Source: Mycobacterium sp. GA-0227b
GTDB lineage: Bacteria > Actinomycetota > Actinomycetes > Mycobacteriales > Mycobacteriaceae
DNA: 64,000 nucleotides
Assembly: GCF_001499855.1 (NCBI RefSeq)
Contig: NZ_LQIK01000001.1
Location: 372,001 to 436,000, forward strand
Direction of reading: 5' to 3'
A program made the translations under genes and the position numbers. Positions within the stretch are counted from its first letter, which is position 1, and every line of letters starts with the position of its first letter. A model generated the notes under the pieces. That model was not told the DNA's origin. It searched no databases and saw nothing but the letters and a program-made list of their open reading frames with translations. Positions 1-9,381 of the stretch are shown here, piece by piece.

Positions 1-1096
1 TGATGTACCCCCAGCCGCCCATCGTCTGGATGGCGCGTTCGGTGGCGCGGACCGCGACCTCGCTGGCGGCCAGCTTGCACATCGACCCCTCGCCGCGTTC
101 GAACGGCACGCCGCTCGCGGCCATCCAGGACGCGCGCCAGGTCAGCAGGCGGGCGGCGTCGAGCCCCGTCGCCAGTTCGGCGAGCGGAAACGCGATGCCC
201 TGGTTGTCGATGATGGGCGCACCGAACGCTTCCCGCCGGTTCGCATACTCCGTCGCGTATTCCAGTGCAGCCCTGGCAATCCCGAGTGCTTGCGCGGCGA
301 CCATCGGACGCGTCTGCTCGAAGGTGCCCAGTGTCGCCGAACCGGAGTGCTGCCCACCTTCGACGGCCTCGCGCGCCTTGGCGAGTTTGTGGTCGAGCTT
401 CTCCTGACCGCCGAGCAGGTTGGCGGCCGGCACCCGGACGCTGTTGAACCTCAACTCCGCGGTATGCGACGCGCGGCAGCCGAGCTTGTCGAGCTTGCGG
501 ACCAGCTCCAGACCAGGCGTGCCGCCGGGCACGATGAACAGCGCCTGTCCCTTGTGCCCGAGTTCTTCGTCGACGACGGCGTTGACCACATGGACGTCGG
601 CGATGCCGCCGTTGCCGATCCACATCTTGTGGCCGTCGATGATCCAATCGTCACCGTCGCGGTGCGCGCGGGTGCGCAGGTTGCGAACGTCGCTGCCGCC
701 TTCGGGTTCGGATATCGCCAACGCGGCCAGCTTCAGGTCCCCTGGTGTGCCGAAGCATTCGGGCGCCCACTCCAGCATCTGTTCCGGAGACGCGGCCTGC
801 CCGATCGCGGACAGCGCGAGCGCGGGCATCACCACCGCCAGCCCGATCCCGGCGCATCCCCAGAACAGCTCCTCCATGAACATCGGCAGCGACAGCCCGG
901 TCGGATCCCCGATGAGGTCCCGATAGAACAGCGGGCTGTAGAACCCCCGAACAGCCGCTTCTTCCAAGACCGGCCACGGGAACTCCTGACGCTGGTCGTA
1001 CTCGAGAGCAACCGGACGGATGCACTGCTCGGCGAACTCGTGTGTCCGTTGCGCGAGGTCGTGCTGGGCGGCGGTGGGCGTGAGGTCGAAGGCCAC
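1..1096 (-). CDS. Acyl-CoA dehydrogenase, 3' end outside window
   Basis: Flavoenzyme of the acyl-CoA dehydrogenase family, which oxidises an acyl-CoA at the alpha-beta bond in beta-oxidation-type pathways. Read on the minus strand from a GTG at 1096; an in-frame TAA lies 12 nt upstream, so no longer start is possible nearby. About 365 codons are visible out of the usual 380-400. Family marks in order: AISEPEGGSD (substrate/FAD loop), WIIDGHKMWIGNGG, RVPAANLLGG, YANRREAFGAP, and GGWGYI at the window edge, which corresponds to the conserved GGxGY near the C-terminus. No partner gene is visible downstream. The substrate cannot be inferred. Confidence 0.9.
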   Translation of the reverse strand, partial: MAFDLTPTAAQHDLAQRTHEFAEQCIRPVALEYDQRQEFPWPVLEEAAVRGFYSPLFYRDLIGDPTGLSLPMFMEELFWGCAGIGLAVVMPALALSAIGQAASPEQMLEWAPECFGTPGDLKLAALAISEPEGGSDVRNLRTRAHRDGDDWIIDGHKMWIGNGGIADVHVVNAVVDEELGHKGQALFIVPGGTPGLELVRKLDKLGCRASHTAELRFNSVRVPAANLLGGQEKLDHKLAKAREAVEGGQHSGSATLGTFEQTRPMVAAQALGIARAALEYATEYANRREAFGAPIIDNQGIAFPLAELATGLDAARLLTWRASWMAASGVPFERGEGSMCKLAASEVAVRATERAIQTMGGWGYI

Positions 1097-1149
1097 GTCA
1101 GTCTGTTAGCCAGCCGAGGGCGTTGCGAAACACTTGTTCGCCAACATGA

Positions 1150-1182
1150 CAAAGCCCCCGGATGCGGTGGCATCACGGGGGC
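1150..1182 (-). terminator. Intrinsic terminator of the small secreted protein gene
   Basis: GCCCCCG (1154-1160) pairs with CGGGGGC (1176-1182), and inside it GATGC pairs with GCATC around a GGTG loop, giving a 12-bp stem with one bulged base. Read on the minus strand the stem is followed by a short T-rich run (TTTGT). It lies between the end of the secreted-protein gene at 1199 and the start of the dehydrogenase at 1096. Confidence 0.75.
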
Positions 1183-1198
1183 CTGTCTGGCGGGCGAG

Positions 1199-1498
1199 CT
1201 ACTTGATGTCTACATAGACGGTCTTGGTGGTCACCCGGGTGGTGCGGTCACCACCGACGCCGAGGCTGTTGGTCTCGGTGTAGGTCTGACCGGGGCGCAC
1301 CGCCACGACGGACGCCTTGTCCAGCGGGGCGTTGCCGATCCGGTTCACGATCACGTTGTAGCCCTGCGATTGGAGCTCGCTGATGGTCTGCTGCGCGTTT
1401 CCCGGTCCGGACGGAGCAGCCTGGACAGGCGCTGCCAGTCCGATCAGAGCGGCGGCCAAGGCGCTGGCGGCGACGGTGGCGATCCCAAACTTCTTCAT
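1199..1498 (-). CDS. Small secreted protein, 99 aa, unknown function
   Basis: Starts at ATG 1498, preceded on the minus strand by a purine-rich GAAGAAGGG ribosome site; the frame is open further upstream but without such a site. Residues 1-28 form a classical Sec signal peptide (MKK, a hydrophobic Ala/Leu core, then PVQA-A as the likely cleavage site). The mature part of about 70 residues has no cysteine and no motif I can name. Small secreted proteins of this kind are common in mycobacteria and lack an assigned role. It is followed by a strong terminator and appears monocistronic. Confidence 0.8.
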   Translation of the reverse strand: MKKFGIATVAASALAAALIGLAAPVQAAPSGPGNAQQTISELQSQGYNVIVNRIGNAPLDKASVVAVRPGQTYTETNSLGVGGDRTTRVTTKTVYVDIK

Positions 1499-1604
1499 TT
1501 CGGACCCTTCTTCCCTCGTGCGTTTGGTATCCGAGCCGTGGCGTGTGTCGCGGTTCGTAGCTGCAGCTGATCTTGGAAACCACGAGGTCAACGCTTTTAA
1601 TTCC

Positions 1605-1638
1605 GATGGCAGAAATTGGTTGCCGGATGGCAGCAATT
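1605..1638. repeat. Phased 13-bp direct repeats upstream of the secreted-protein gene
   Basis: GATGGCAGAAATT at 1605-1617 recurs as GATGGCAGCAATT at 1626-1638 (12 of 13 identical), 21 bp apart, which is two helical turns. They sit in the 226-bp gap between the divergently transcribed genes starting at 1498 and 1725. The spacing suggests cooperative binding of a regulator. This is inference; nothing else in the gap was recognised apart from the promoter at 1713. Confidence 0.35.
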
Positions 1639-1712
1639 CGCCTGCGGGACAGCCGATCGCCGATGTTCGGACGGCCGAATACGGCCATGGCTCGCGGTAG
1701 GCTGGTCGAACG

Positions 1713-1718
1713 TATGAT
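1713..1718 (+). promoter_or_regulatory. -10 box TATGAT, leaderless architecture
   Basis: TATGAT is followed by exactly 6 nt and then the GTG at 1725, so the transcript would be expected to begin at the start codon. This is the arrangement described for leaderless mycobacterial mRNAs. No Shine-Dalgarno sequence is present. Confidence 0.6.
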
Positions 1719-1724
1719 CGAACC

Positions 1725-2039
1725 GTGGGTGGGTTGAAGGGCATCGGGTACAACGGCCAGCCCGTTGCGCACGCCTTCCGCCGCGTCGACCCGCCGGTCA
1801 CCGTCCTCATAGATCTTGCCGCGGTGTTCCCGCGCGAACCGCATGCCGTCGGCGGTTACAACCCGGCGGGGCTGCAGATGCACGCCGTCGTCGACGGGCG
1901 ACTCACGTGCTGGGGCTTGTGCGAGCAGGGCCACTGGTGGGGCCTGGTCACCTACGAGATCGCCTACGGCACGCGCCGTAAGGCGGTGACGCACTGGATC
2001 CCCGCATGGACCCTCAAGCCCAAACCGAGTGATGGCTAG
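1725..2039 (+). CDS. Conserved hypothetical protein, 104 aa
   Basis: GTG start at 1725, chosen because a TATGAT box ends 6 nt before it. The protein has no signal peptide or membrane segment. It contains the aromatic-rich stretch CWGLCEQGHWWGLVTYEI with two cysteines, and a later WIPAW. I do not recognise a family. The 3' end overlaps the convergent DUF222 fragment by 4 bp. Codon use matches neighbouring genes, which supports its being a real gene. Confidence 0.65.
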   Translation: MGGLKGIGYNGQPVAHAFRRVDPPVTVLIDLAAVFPREPHAVGGYNPAGLQMHAVVDGRLTCWGLCEQGHWWGLVTYEIAYGTRRKAVTHWIPAWTLKPKPSDG

Positions 2040-2305
2040 CAGGCCGCCTGGCCCAAGCGCCGCTGCGCCTCTCCCTGGGAAATCCGCAGTCGTCTGGCGA
2101 CCTCCTTGGCCGACGAACCGCCGACGGCGAGGAGCCGTCCCAACAGCCGCCGGTCGAGTGCCGCGCGTTGGTGGTCCAGTCGGTCCAGTCGCTCGATCAG
2201 CGCGTAGAGATCGGTGCGCGACAAATCGTCCAACCGCAGGGCCGCTACCTGCTTGTAGGCGGACTCGAGCGCGGTGAGCACGTCGGTAACCTGTTTCGAA
2301 CGCAT
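2036..2305 (-). CDS. DUF222-like N-terminal fragment, 89 aa
   Basis: The sequence resembles the N-terminal helical DUF222 region of the 13E12 repeat/HNH endonuclease family. It has an acidic-leucine helix (RTDLYALIERLDRLDHQR), a second helix ending in RRLLGRLLAVGG, and the characteristic KEVARRLRISQGEAQRRLGQA segment. Full family members run 400-500 residues and end in an HNH nuclease domain. Here a TAG follows directly after GQAAC and no HNH domain is present nearby. It could be a decayed family member or a trimmed stand-alone helical protein. An apparently intact leaderless -10 box precedes the ATG. Confidence 0.6.
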   Translation of the reverse strand: MRSKQVTDVLTALESAYKQVAALRLDDLSRTDLYALIERLDRLDHQRAALDRRLLGRLLAVGGSSAKEVARRLRISQGEAQRRLGQAAC

Positions 2306-2311
2306 GTACGA

Positions 2312-2317
2312 ATGGTA
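2312..2317 (-). promoter_or_regulatory. -10 box TACCAT, leaderless architecture
   Basis: On the minus strand TACCAT is followed by 6 nt and the ATG at 2305 of the DUF222-like ORF. There is no Shine-Dalgarno sequence, so transcription would begin at the start codon. Confidence 0.5.
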
Positions 2318-2397
2318 ACTCCGCGCAGTGACGCCGGCAGAAAGTCGGCCATGAGCCCCGCGGGAATGTATCGGACCGCAGTCCGGTTATCTCAGGC

Positions 2398-3366
2398 ATG
2401 CCTGCAATCACAGCCGATACCCTCACCCTTCCGCGCATCACCGCCGCCGCCCCGGCGGACACCGAACGCCCCGTGCGCTCGATCACCACCGGGCCGCGGG
2501 GCTTTGAAGGCGAAGGTTTCCCGGTGGTGCGCGCCTTCGCCGGCGTTGCCGCTGCCGATCTCGACCCGTTCGTGCATATGGATCAGATGGGCGAGGTCGA
2601 GTACGAACCCGGAGAACCGCGCGGCACCGACTGGCATCCCCACCGCGGGTTCGAGACCGTCACCTACATGATCGACGGTCGCTTCGCTCACCAGGACTCC
2701 CACGGCGGCGGCGGCCTGATCACCGACGGCGCCACCCAGTGGATGACCGCCGGTTCGGGCATCCTGCACATCGAAACTCCGCCCGCCGAACTCGTCGAGC
2801 GTGGCGGCGTATTCCACGGCATCCAGCTGTGGGTGAACTTGCCCCGCACCGACAAGTTCGCCACCCCGAGGTACCAGGCCATCGAGGGTAACGAGGTGCA
2901 GCTGTTGTCATCGGACGACGGCGGGGCGCTGCTTCGCATCATCGCGGGCGACGTCGACGGTCACGTCGGCCCCGGAGCCACGCACACCCCGATCACGCTG
3001 GCGCATGCGACTATTCAGCCCGGCGCGCGACTCGATATGCCCTGGAACCGCGAATTCAACGCGCTCGTATACATCCTGTCCGGGCAGGGGTCGGTGGGGC
3101 CGGTGGCCCATCCCATCCGTCAGGGACAGCTCGCAGTGCTCGGTCCCGGCGACCGGATCACCGTTGCGGCACAGCCGAAACAGGACGCCCACCGGCCCGC
3201 GCTCGAGGCGCTGATCCTGGGCGGCAGGCCGATTCGCGAACCGGTTTACCAATACGGACCGTTCGTGATGAACAGCAAGGCCGAGCTTGTCCAGGCGCTG
3301 GAGGACTACCAGGCCGGCAAGTTCGGCACGATACCGCCGAACGCCCTTATGCCGCACCGCCCTTAG
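2398..3366 (+). CDS. Pirin family protein, 322 aa
   Basis: Pirins are cupin-fold proteins with a mononuclear iron site; several act as redox sensors or quercetinases. The N-terminal cupin carries FVHMDQMGEVEY, the metal-binding WHPHRGFETVTYMIDG, then HQDSHG and AGSGILHIE, which supply the His/His/His/Glu ligands. The second cupin half is recognisable from DMPWNREFNALVYILSG. At 322 residues it is slightly longer than the typical 230-300. The start at ATG 2398 gives an N-terminal extension of about 25 residues. The last 20 bp overlap the convergent FUSC gene. It is distinct from the second pirin at 52049. Confidence 0.88.
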   Translation: MPAITADTLTLPRITAAAPADTERPVRSITTGPRGFEGEGFPVVRAFAGVAAADLDPFVHMDQMGEVEYEPGEPRGTDWHPHRGFETVTYMIDGRFAHQDSHGGGGLITDGATQWMTAGSGILHIETPPAELVERGGVFHGIQLWVNLPRTDKFATPRYQAIEGNEVQLLSSDDGGALLRIIAGDVDGHVGPGATHTPITLAHATIQPGARLDMPWNREFNALVYILSGQGSVGPVAHPIRQGQLAVLGPGDRITVAAQPKQDAHRPALEALILGGRPIREPVYQYGPFVMNSKAELVQALEDYQAGKFGTIPPNALMPHRP

Positions 3367-5515
3367 TCGCATCGGCCGAGGTGGCCTTCGGGTACAGCAA
3401 CTCCAATTCGCCGAGATGAGCCGCTACGGTCACCAGCGGCAGCGCCGCAGCGACCGCGAGGTCGTCACCGGTCGCCTCGGCGCGCAGCGTCCTCACGAAG
3501 TCGTCGCTGATCGCTGGTGGTGAATCGGCTTTGCCGCCGGTGACTCTCGCGCAGATCGCCTCCGCGTGTGCCTCCAGCACCGTGCGGGTACCGGAGTAGA
3601 CCCCGTATGGCGGAGGCACGACGTCGGCGATCTGTTCCGCGGCGGCCCGCAGTCTGATCGCGCGGTTGGCCGACCGGACCGCCGGCCCGCGGATGTCGGT
3701 GGGGCCGCTGCTCTCCGAAAGGAACTGCCGAACCGCATCGTCCACGGTCCGCGACGCCTCGAGGGCATCGTGGCTCAGCGTGATCACCCGGTTGGCGGCA
3801 TCTTCGGATGCACCGCGCGTCACCCGCAGCACCGCGGCATTGAGGAACGTCGCGCCGACGGCGAACGCGTCATCGATGGCCCGCGACAGCCGCGCACGTG
3901 TGCCGCGCGGCCACAACAGAATCGACACCATCACGCCCACCGCGGCGCCGACCGCAACATCCTCAACGCGGACCAACCCGACGCTCCAACCCGTCGGTGC
4001 GATGAGGTTGAAGATGATCAGCACCATCATCGTGAACGCGGCCTGACCGGCGATGAACGACGCCACCTCCGGCACGAACGCCGAACCGAACGCGACCACC
4101 GGCAGAAGCCCCCACATGACCACCGGGTCGACGCCGACCAGTTCGATGAGCCCGACACCCAACAAGAATCCGATCGCGGTGCCGGCCACCGCGCGCACCA
4201 CCCGGGTGCCGGTGGTCAGCGCGCTGCTGCGTAACACCGACATCGCGCCCAGCACCACCCAGAAGCCATGCTCGAGGGGAAACAGGTGGGTGACGGCGAC
4301 CGCCATCGCCAAGCCGAGACCGGTGCGAAGGCTGTTGCGTAACACCACAGCTCGAGTGGCGAGAAACCCGCGAGTGATTGCGGCGACGGCCGTCGTCTCG
4401 GGCATCACCCAGTCTGCGGTGCCCGTCTTCGGAAGCCGACGACCCAGGACCCGCGCCCACACCGGACGTGCGTCGGCCTCGGCCGCGTTGCGAATGACGC
4501 GTCCGGTCACCCCGACTGTGGCCGAGAACGTGCGACGCCCCAACAACTCTCGGCCGACGGCGACGGCGGCTGCGTCGTCCGGGGAAGCGAGGATCTCGAG
4601 GATGTCCTCACGGTAGCGGCCCTGCGCGATGGTGCGCAGTGCGGCCAGCGCCTCGTTGAGATCGGCGCTCCGGGCGCTGCGTCCGGCGGCGTCGGAAATC
4701 CGCAGCACCGCAGCGCAATCCCGCAGCACCCGGACCAGTGGGTCTTTCATGTCGCCGAGCAGCCGACCGGTGTCGTCGGTGATCCGGTCGGCGAGCCAGC
4801 CGAGGTCGTCGACCACCCGAACGAGTGCACGGCTGCCTGCTGTCAGGGCGACCGGACGAAAGTCTGCGCTGAGGAACGTTTCCCACAGCTGGTTCATCGC
4901 ACGGGTCGCCTCCCTGGCCGGCACGGCGCCCGCCAGAGAGTCGGCCAGCCGGTTGCACACCCTGGCCGCGTCACCACGCAACTCGTCGTGGTGGCGTGGC
5001 GGCAGCAGGAACAGCGCAGCCGGCACGCAGACCGCCAGCGCGATGAGCCAGCCCAGCAGCCGGTCCGGAATGGGCCCAACGGGCGTACAGGCGGGCAGCA
5101 CGAAGGTCAGCAGCGTCGCACGCTGCCCGGCGGCGATGATCTCGCTGAGCACACCGGAGAACGTCACCACCACCCCCAGAACGAACATCGCCGCGACGCT
5201 CAGCCACGGATACGGGGAGACCAACGTGCCCAGCGTGATCAGGATCGCGCCGTTGAAGGCCAGCCCGCAGTACGCCAGTGCGCGGGCCGGTCGGTTGCCG
5301 GGAAAGTCCACCAGGATCAGCAACGCGACCGAACCGAAGATGGTGAACATCGGCGTCTGCGAGCCGCCGCCGACCGCGAAGCTCACCGCCGCGGCGATCG
5401 GCAACACGATGGCCGCCCGCGTCGCGCGCCGCAGCGCGTCGAATTCGGGGTCGCGCCGTCGGATCCGGTTCACCACACGGCGTCGCACGGGGGTGACGAC
5501 GTCAGTGAGCGACAC
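3347..5515 (-). CDS. FUSC family membrane transporter, 722 aa
   Basis: Member of the fusaric acid resistance/YccC-type superfamily of inner-membrane exporters. Two blocks of about six hydrophobic segments are visible, at residues 35-190 and 400-520, each followed by a long soluble helical region. This duplicated arrangement is typical of the family. GTG start at 5515 with a strong GGAGGT ribosome site. It begins 15 bp after a TetR gene on the same strand, so regulator and exporter probably form an operon, as in drug or aromatic-acid efflux modules. The exported compound is unknown. The 3' end overlaps the pirin gene. Confidence 0.85.
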   Translation of the reverse strand: MSLTDVVTPVRRRVVNRIRRRDPEFDALRRATRAAIVLPIAAAVSFAVGGGSQTPMFTIFGSVALLILVDFPGNRPARALAYCGLAFNGAILITLGTLVSPYPWLSVAAMFVLGVVVTFSGVLSEIIAAGQRATLLTFVLPACTPVGPIPDRLLGWLIALAVCVPAALFLLPPRHHDELRGDAARVCNRLADSLAGAVPAREATRAMNQLWETFLSADFRPVALTAGSRALVRVVDDLGWLADRITDDTGRLLGDMKDPLVRVLRDCAAVLRISDAAGRSARSADLNEALAALRTIAQGRYREDILEILASPDDAAAVAVGRELLGRRTFSATVGVTGRVIRNAAEADARPVWARVLGRRLPKTGTADWVMPETTAVAAITRGFLATRAVVLRNSLRTGLGLAMAVAVTHLFPLEHGFWVVLGAMSVLRSSALTTGTRVVRAVAGTAIGFLLGVGLIELVGVDPVVMWGLLPVVAFGSAFVPEVASFIAGQAAFTMMVLIIFNLIAPTGWSVGLVRVEDVAVGAAVGVMVSILLWPRGTRARLSRAIDDAFAVGATFLNAAVLRVTRGASEDAANRVITLSHDALEASRTVDDAVRQFLSESSGPTDIRGPAVRSANRAIRLRAAAEQIADVVPPPYGVYSGTRTVLEAHAEAICARVTGGKADSPPAISDDFVRTLRAEATGDDLAVAAALPLVTVAAHLGELELLYPKATSADATKGGAA

Positions 5516-5530
5516 CCCGTTACCTCCGCG

Positions 5531-6097
5531 CTACTCGGCGCCGGGAACCGACTCGAAGCGCCCCGAGTCGAGCGCATCGATCAGCTGATCGGCGATCCAT
5601 CGCAGCACCGAGGCGTCGCGCGGCAGTGTCGCCTGCTCATAGCCGACCAACAGGTACACCGCCCAGGCCGCGAACGCCTGCGCCTGCCGCTTGTGCTGCA
5701 GAACCTCGAACGCCGCCTCGTACAGGACGTCGAAGCGTTGTTGATCGACCGCGACCTGCACCGCATACACATGCGGATCCAGCGCACTCCACACCCGGAT
5801 GGCGGCCTCTGCGCCGTGGGGCAATTCGCGGCCGGTCTGGATCAGCGCGTCGATGCGGCGTCGAGGATCTGGTTCGGCACGCACTGCTTCGATCACCCGC
5901 ACGGTGCGGACCTGCATCCAGTGCGAGAGCAGTTCCTTGGTGTAGGCGGGCCAGTTCGGGAAGTAGTGGTAGAACGACCCGGTGGTGACGCCCAGGCGCT
6001 GACAGACCTCGGCCAGCTTCAAGCCGCCGTACCCGAGATTGGAGAGGATGTCGAGGCCGGTCTCGAAGTAGCCCTCCCGCGATACCACGCCCGCCAT
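5531..6097 (-). CDS. TetR family transcriptional regulator
   Basis: N-terminal helix-turn-helix: LNGYGG-type turn here read as NLGYGGLKLAEVCQRLGV followed by TTGSFYHYFPNW, the standard TetR recognition helix. The C-terminal ligand domain is divergent, as usual. Start taken as ATG 6097; a GTG at 6109, preceded by GAAGAA, is an equally possible start and would add four residues. It lies immediately upstream of the FUSC exporter on the same strand, and divergently from a second TetR gene. The simplest reading is a local repressor of the exporter. Confidence 0.85.
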   Translation of the reverse strand: MAGVVSREGYFETGLDILSNLGYGGLKLAEVCQRLGVTTGSFYHYFPNWPAYTKELLSHWMQVRTVRVIEAVRAEPDPRRRIDALIQTGRELPHGAEAAIRVWSALDPHVYAVQVAVDQQRFDVLYEAAFEVLQHKRQAQAFAAWAVYLLVGYEQATLPRDASVLRWIADQLIDALDSGRFESVPGAE

Positions 6098-6217
6098 GGG
6101 ACGCGACACTAGTTCTTCGCCAGCCGAATTCTCTACGGCCGACTCTGCGGTGGATCGCTGGCATGCCCGGCCGGCAACCCCCGACAGGCAGTGTCGGAGG
6201 ACGCAAGTGACGTGTGG

Positions 6218-6223
6218 CACAAT
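6218..6223 (+). promoter_or_regulatory. -10-like hexamer CACAAT before TetR gene
   Basis: CACAAT ends 6 nt before the GTG at 6230. It departs from TANNNT at the first base but has the spacing of a leaderless promoter and lies in the gap between the divergent TetR genes. Confidence 0.4.
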
Positions 6224-6229
6224 TTGACC

Positions 6230-6865
6230 GTGCCGCATACGGCGAGTAGAGGTCCGGGCCGTCCCCCCGCAGCGAAGGCGGCCGAGACGCGGGAGCGCAT
6301 CGTACAAGCCGCTCGCGAGGTCTTCAGCGAACTCGGATACGACGCTGCGACGTTTCAGGCGATCGCCGTCCGCGCGGATTTGACGCGTCCCGCGATCAAT
6401 CACTACTTCGCGAGCAAGCAGGTGTTGTGGCGCCAAGTCGTCGAGCAGACCAACGCCGTGATCGTCAACGCCGGCAGGGCGCGTGCCGAAGGTGAGACGA
6501 ACCTGCTCAGCCGATTGTCCGCATACTTCACCGCGGCGATGCAGACCGACTCCGAAGATCGTTCAGCGGCAGCGTTTTTGGTGACATCGGTGCTGGAAGC
6601 TCAGCGCCATCCCGAACTCAGCGACGACGAGCACGACTCGCTCAAGCACTCGCGCGAGTTCGTGGCGTGGGCGGTCAACGATGCGATCAAGCGCGGCGAG
6701 CTCACCACCGACACCGAAGTCGACTCGCTCGTCGAGATGTTGGTCGCGGTGATGTGGGGGATGGGTTTCTACGCGGGCTTCGTCGGCACCCACGACGAGC
6801 TCAAGGCGGTGGTGCAGCAGTTCGAGCTGCTGATGGCTAACAACCTCTGGCGGCTCAAGGGCTGA
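6230..6865 (+). CDS. TetR family transcriptional regulator (Rv0144-like)
   Basis: TetR helix-turn-helix at residues about 17-65: RERIVQAAREVFSELGY, then ADLTRPAINHYFASK, followed by a variable C-terminal ligand domain. Start set at GTG 6230 because the protein then begins MPHTASRGPGRPP, a basic tail typical of this family. A GTG at 6191 in the same frame would add 13 residues that do not look like TetR sequence. By position it matches Rv0144, which precedes the methyltransferase and aldehyde dehydrogenase genes in M. tuberculosis. It may regulate the downstream methyltransferase, but no operator could be assigned. Confidence 0.85.
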   Translation: MPHTASRGPGRPPAAKAAETRERIVQAAREVFSELGYDAATFQAIAVRADLTRPAINHYFASKQVLWRQVVEQTNAVIVNAGRARAEGETNLLSRLSAYFTAAMQTDSEDRSAAAFLVTSVLEAQRHPELSDDEHDSLKHSREFVAWAVNDAIKRGELTTDTEVDSLVEMLVAVMWGMGFYAGFVGTHDELKAVVQQFELLMANNLWRLKG

Positions 6866-6907
6866 GCGGCGCGTGTGACCGGCTGAACCTTCGTATAGCT
6901 GTCCTAA

Positions 6908-7867
<960 letters not shown>

Positions 7868-7906
7868 ATTCTCGCTGGGGTGGACCGTCGCGGGGGTATC
7901 ACCTGC

Positions 7907-7925
7907 CCAACCAGTTGGTTAGGAT
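7907..7925 (+). promoter_or_regulatory. Inverted-repeat operator abutting a -10 box upstream of ALDH operon
   Basis: CCAAC-CA-GTTGG (7907-7918) is a 5-bp inverted repeat with a 2-bp centre, flanked by outer CT/AG. It runs into TAGGAT (7920-7925), a TANNNT -10 box. The first 11 bases recur exactly upstream of the TetR gene at 27293. A repressor bound here would block the -10 region of the ALDH-SDR-quinone oxidoreductase unit. Confidence 0.45.
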
Positions 7926-7980
7926 CGGGTGCGCGTGAGGAGCGGAGATCCTCGTGCTCGGGTCGGGAAGGACACCCATC

Positions 7981-9381
7981 ATGACCACTGAAATCGCCGC
8001 GTCGGCGCAAGCCACCGAGGACATTCCGAACGTCGTCCGTCGGCTGCGCGACACCTTCAAGACCGGACGCACGAAGAGCATCGATTGGCGCAGAGAGCAG
8101 CTCAAAGCGATGGAGCGGCTCGTCCTCGAAAACGAGCAGGCGATCGCTGCCGCGCTCGAACAGGACCTCGGCCGCAAACCGTTCGAGGCGTGGCTCGCCG
8201 ACATCGCCAGCGTCGCCGGCGAAGCCAAGGACGCCGCGAAGAACGTCCGCAAATGGGCCAAGCGCAAGTACCGGATGCTCGAGATGAGCCAGCTGCCCGG
8301 CCGCGGCTGGGTCGAGTACGAACCGTTCGGCACGGTGCTGATCATCGGCGCGTGGAACTTCCCGTTCGCGTTGACACTGGGACCCGCGGTCGGTGCGATC
8401 GCCGCGGGCAACACCGTCGTGCTCAAGCCGTCCGAGGTGGCGCCGGCGTCGTCGGCGCTGATGGCCGAGCTGGTGCCCAAGTACCTCGACAATGACGCGA
8501 TCGCGGTGATCGAGGGCGACGGCCGGGTCAGCCAGGAACTCATCGCGCAGGGCTTCGACTACCTGCTGTACACCGGCGGCACCGAGATCGGCCGCAAGGT
8601 CTACGAGGGTGCGGCGCCGCACCTGACTCCGGTCACCCTCGAACTCGGCGGCAAGAGCCCTGTGATCGTGTCCGCCGACGCGGACCTCGACGTCGCGGCC
8701 AAGCGCATCGCGTGGACCAAGCTGATCAACTCCGGCCAGATCTGCATCGCGCCCGACTACGTCTTGGCGGACGCAAAGATCCGCGACCCGCTCGTCGACA
8801 AGATCAAGGCCGCGGTGCAGACCTTCGAGTCCGAGAACCCCGAAGGCAAGCGCATCGTCAACGAGCGCCACTTCGACCGGCTGACCGCCGCGCTGGCCGC
8901 CACCAAGGGCGACGTCGTGATCGGCGGCGGATCGGACGCCGCGAAGGTCAGCATCCAACCCACCGTCGTCGTCGACCCCGACCCGGCGGAGCCGCTGATG
9001 ACCGACGAGATCTTCGGCCCGATCCTGCCGATCATGACGGTCCAATCACTCGACGACGCAATCACTTTCGTGAACTCTCGGCCCAAGCCGCTGGCGGCCT
9101 ACCTGTTCACGAAGACCAAGAGCATCCGCGAACGCGTGGTCAAGGAAATCTCCGCGGGGGGCATGGTGGTCAACCATTTGCTGTTCCACTTCGCCACCCA
9201 CAAGCTGCCGTTCGGTGGCGTCGGACCGTCGGGCATGGGCGCCTACCACGGCAAGTTCGGCTTCGAGACGTTCAGCCACAAGAAGACCGTGATGACCAAG
9301 CCGACCCGACCCGACGTCGGCGCCTTCATCTACCCCCCGTATACAGAAAAGGCTTGGAAGCTCGCCAGACGGCTGTTTTAG
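7981..9381 (+). CDS. Aldehyde dehydrogenase family protein (Rv0147-like), 466 aa
   Basis: NAD(P)-dependent oxidation of an aldehyde to the acid. The catalytic glutamate lies in VTLELGGKSPVIV and the nucleophilic cysteine in NSGQICIAPDYV. The cofactor stretch IGAWNFPFALTLGP and the LPFGGVGPSGMG segment near the end are also present. The length of 466 and the IAPDYV pattern resemble the long-chain fatty or coniferyl aldehyde dehydrogenase branch. ATG at 7981 has a GGGAAGGA ribosome site; an upstream in-frame ATG at 7954 has none. It heads a run with an SDR and a quinone oxidoreductase, the M. tuberculosis Rv0147-Rv0149 order. Confidence 0.9.
   Translation: MTTEIAASAQATEDIPNVVRRLRDTFKTGRTKSIDWRREQLKAMERLVLENEQAIAAALEQDLGRKPFEAWLADIASVAGEAKDAAKNVRKWAKRKYRMLEMSQLPGRGWVEYEPFGTVLIIGAWNFPFALTLGPAVGAIAAGNTVVLKPSEVAPASSALMAELVPKYLDNDAIAVIEGDGRVSQELIAQGFDYLLYTGGTEIGRKVYEGAAPHLTPVTLELGGKSPVIVSADADLDVAAKRIAWTKLINSGQICIAPDYVLADAKIRDPLVDKIKAAVQTFESENPEGKRIVNERHFDRLTAALAATKGDVVIGGGSDAAKVSIQPTVVVDPDPAEPLMTDEIFGPILPIMTVQSLDDAITFVNSRPKPLAAYLFTKTKSIRERVVKEISAGGMVVNHLLFHFATHKLPFGGVGPSGMGAYHGKFGFETFSHKKTVMTKPTRPDVGAFIYPPYTEKAWKLARRLF

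Noticed and set aside
2036..2305. Insertion-sequence remnant at the DUF222 fragment
   Set aside because: No inverted ends, target duplication or transposase motif flank the fragment.
5531..6436. Longer TetR protein starting beyond 6109 on the minus strand
   Set aside because: The extra N-terminus has no helix-turn-helix character and would overlap the divergent TetR gene.
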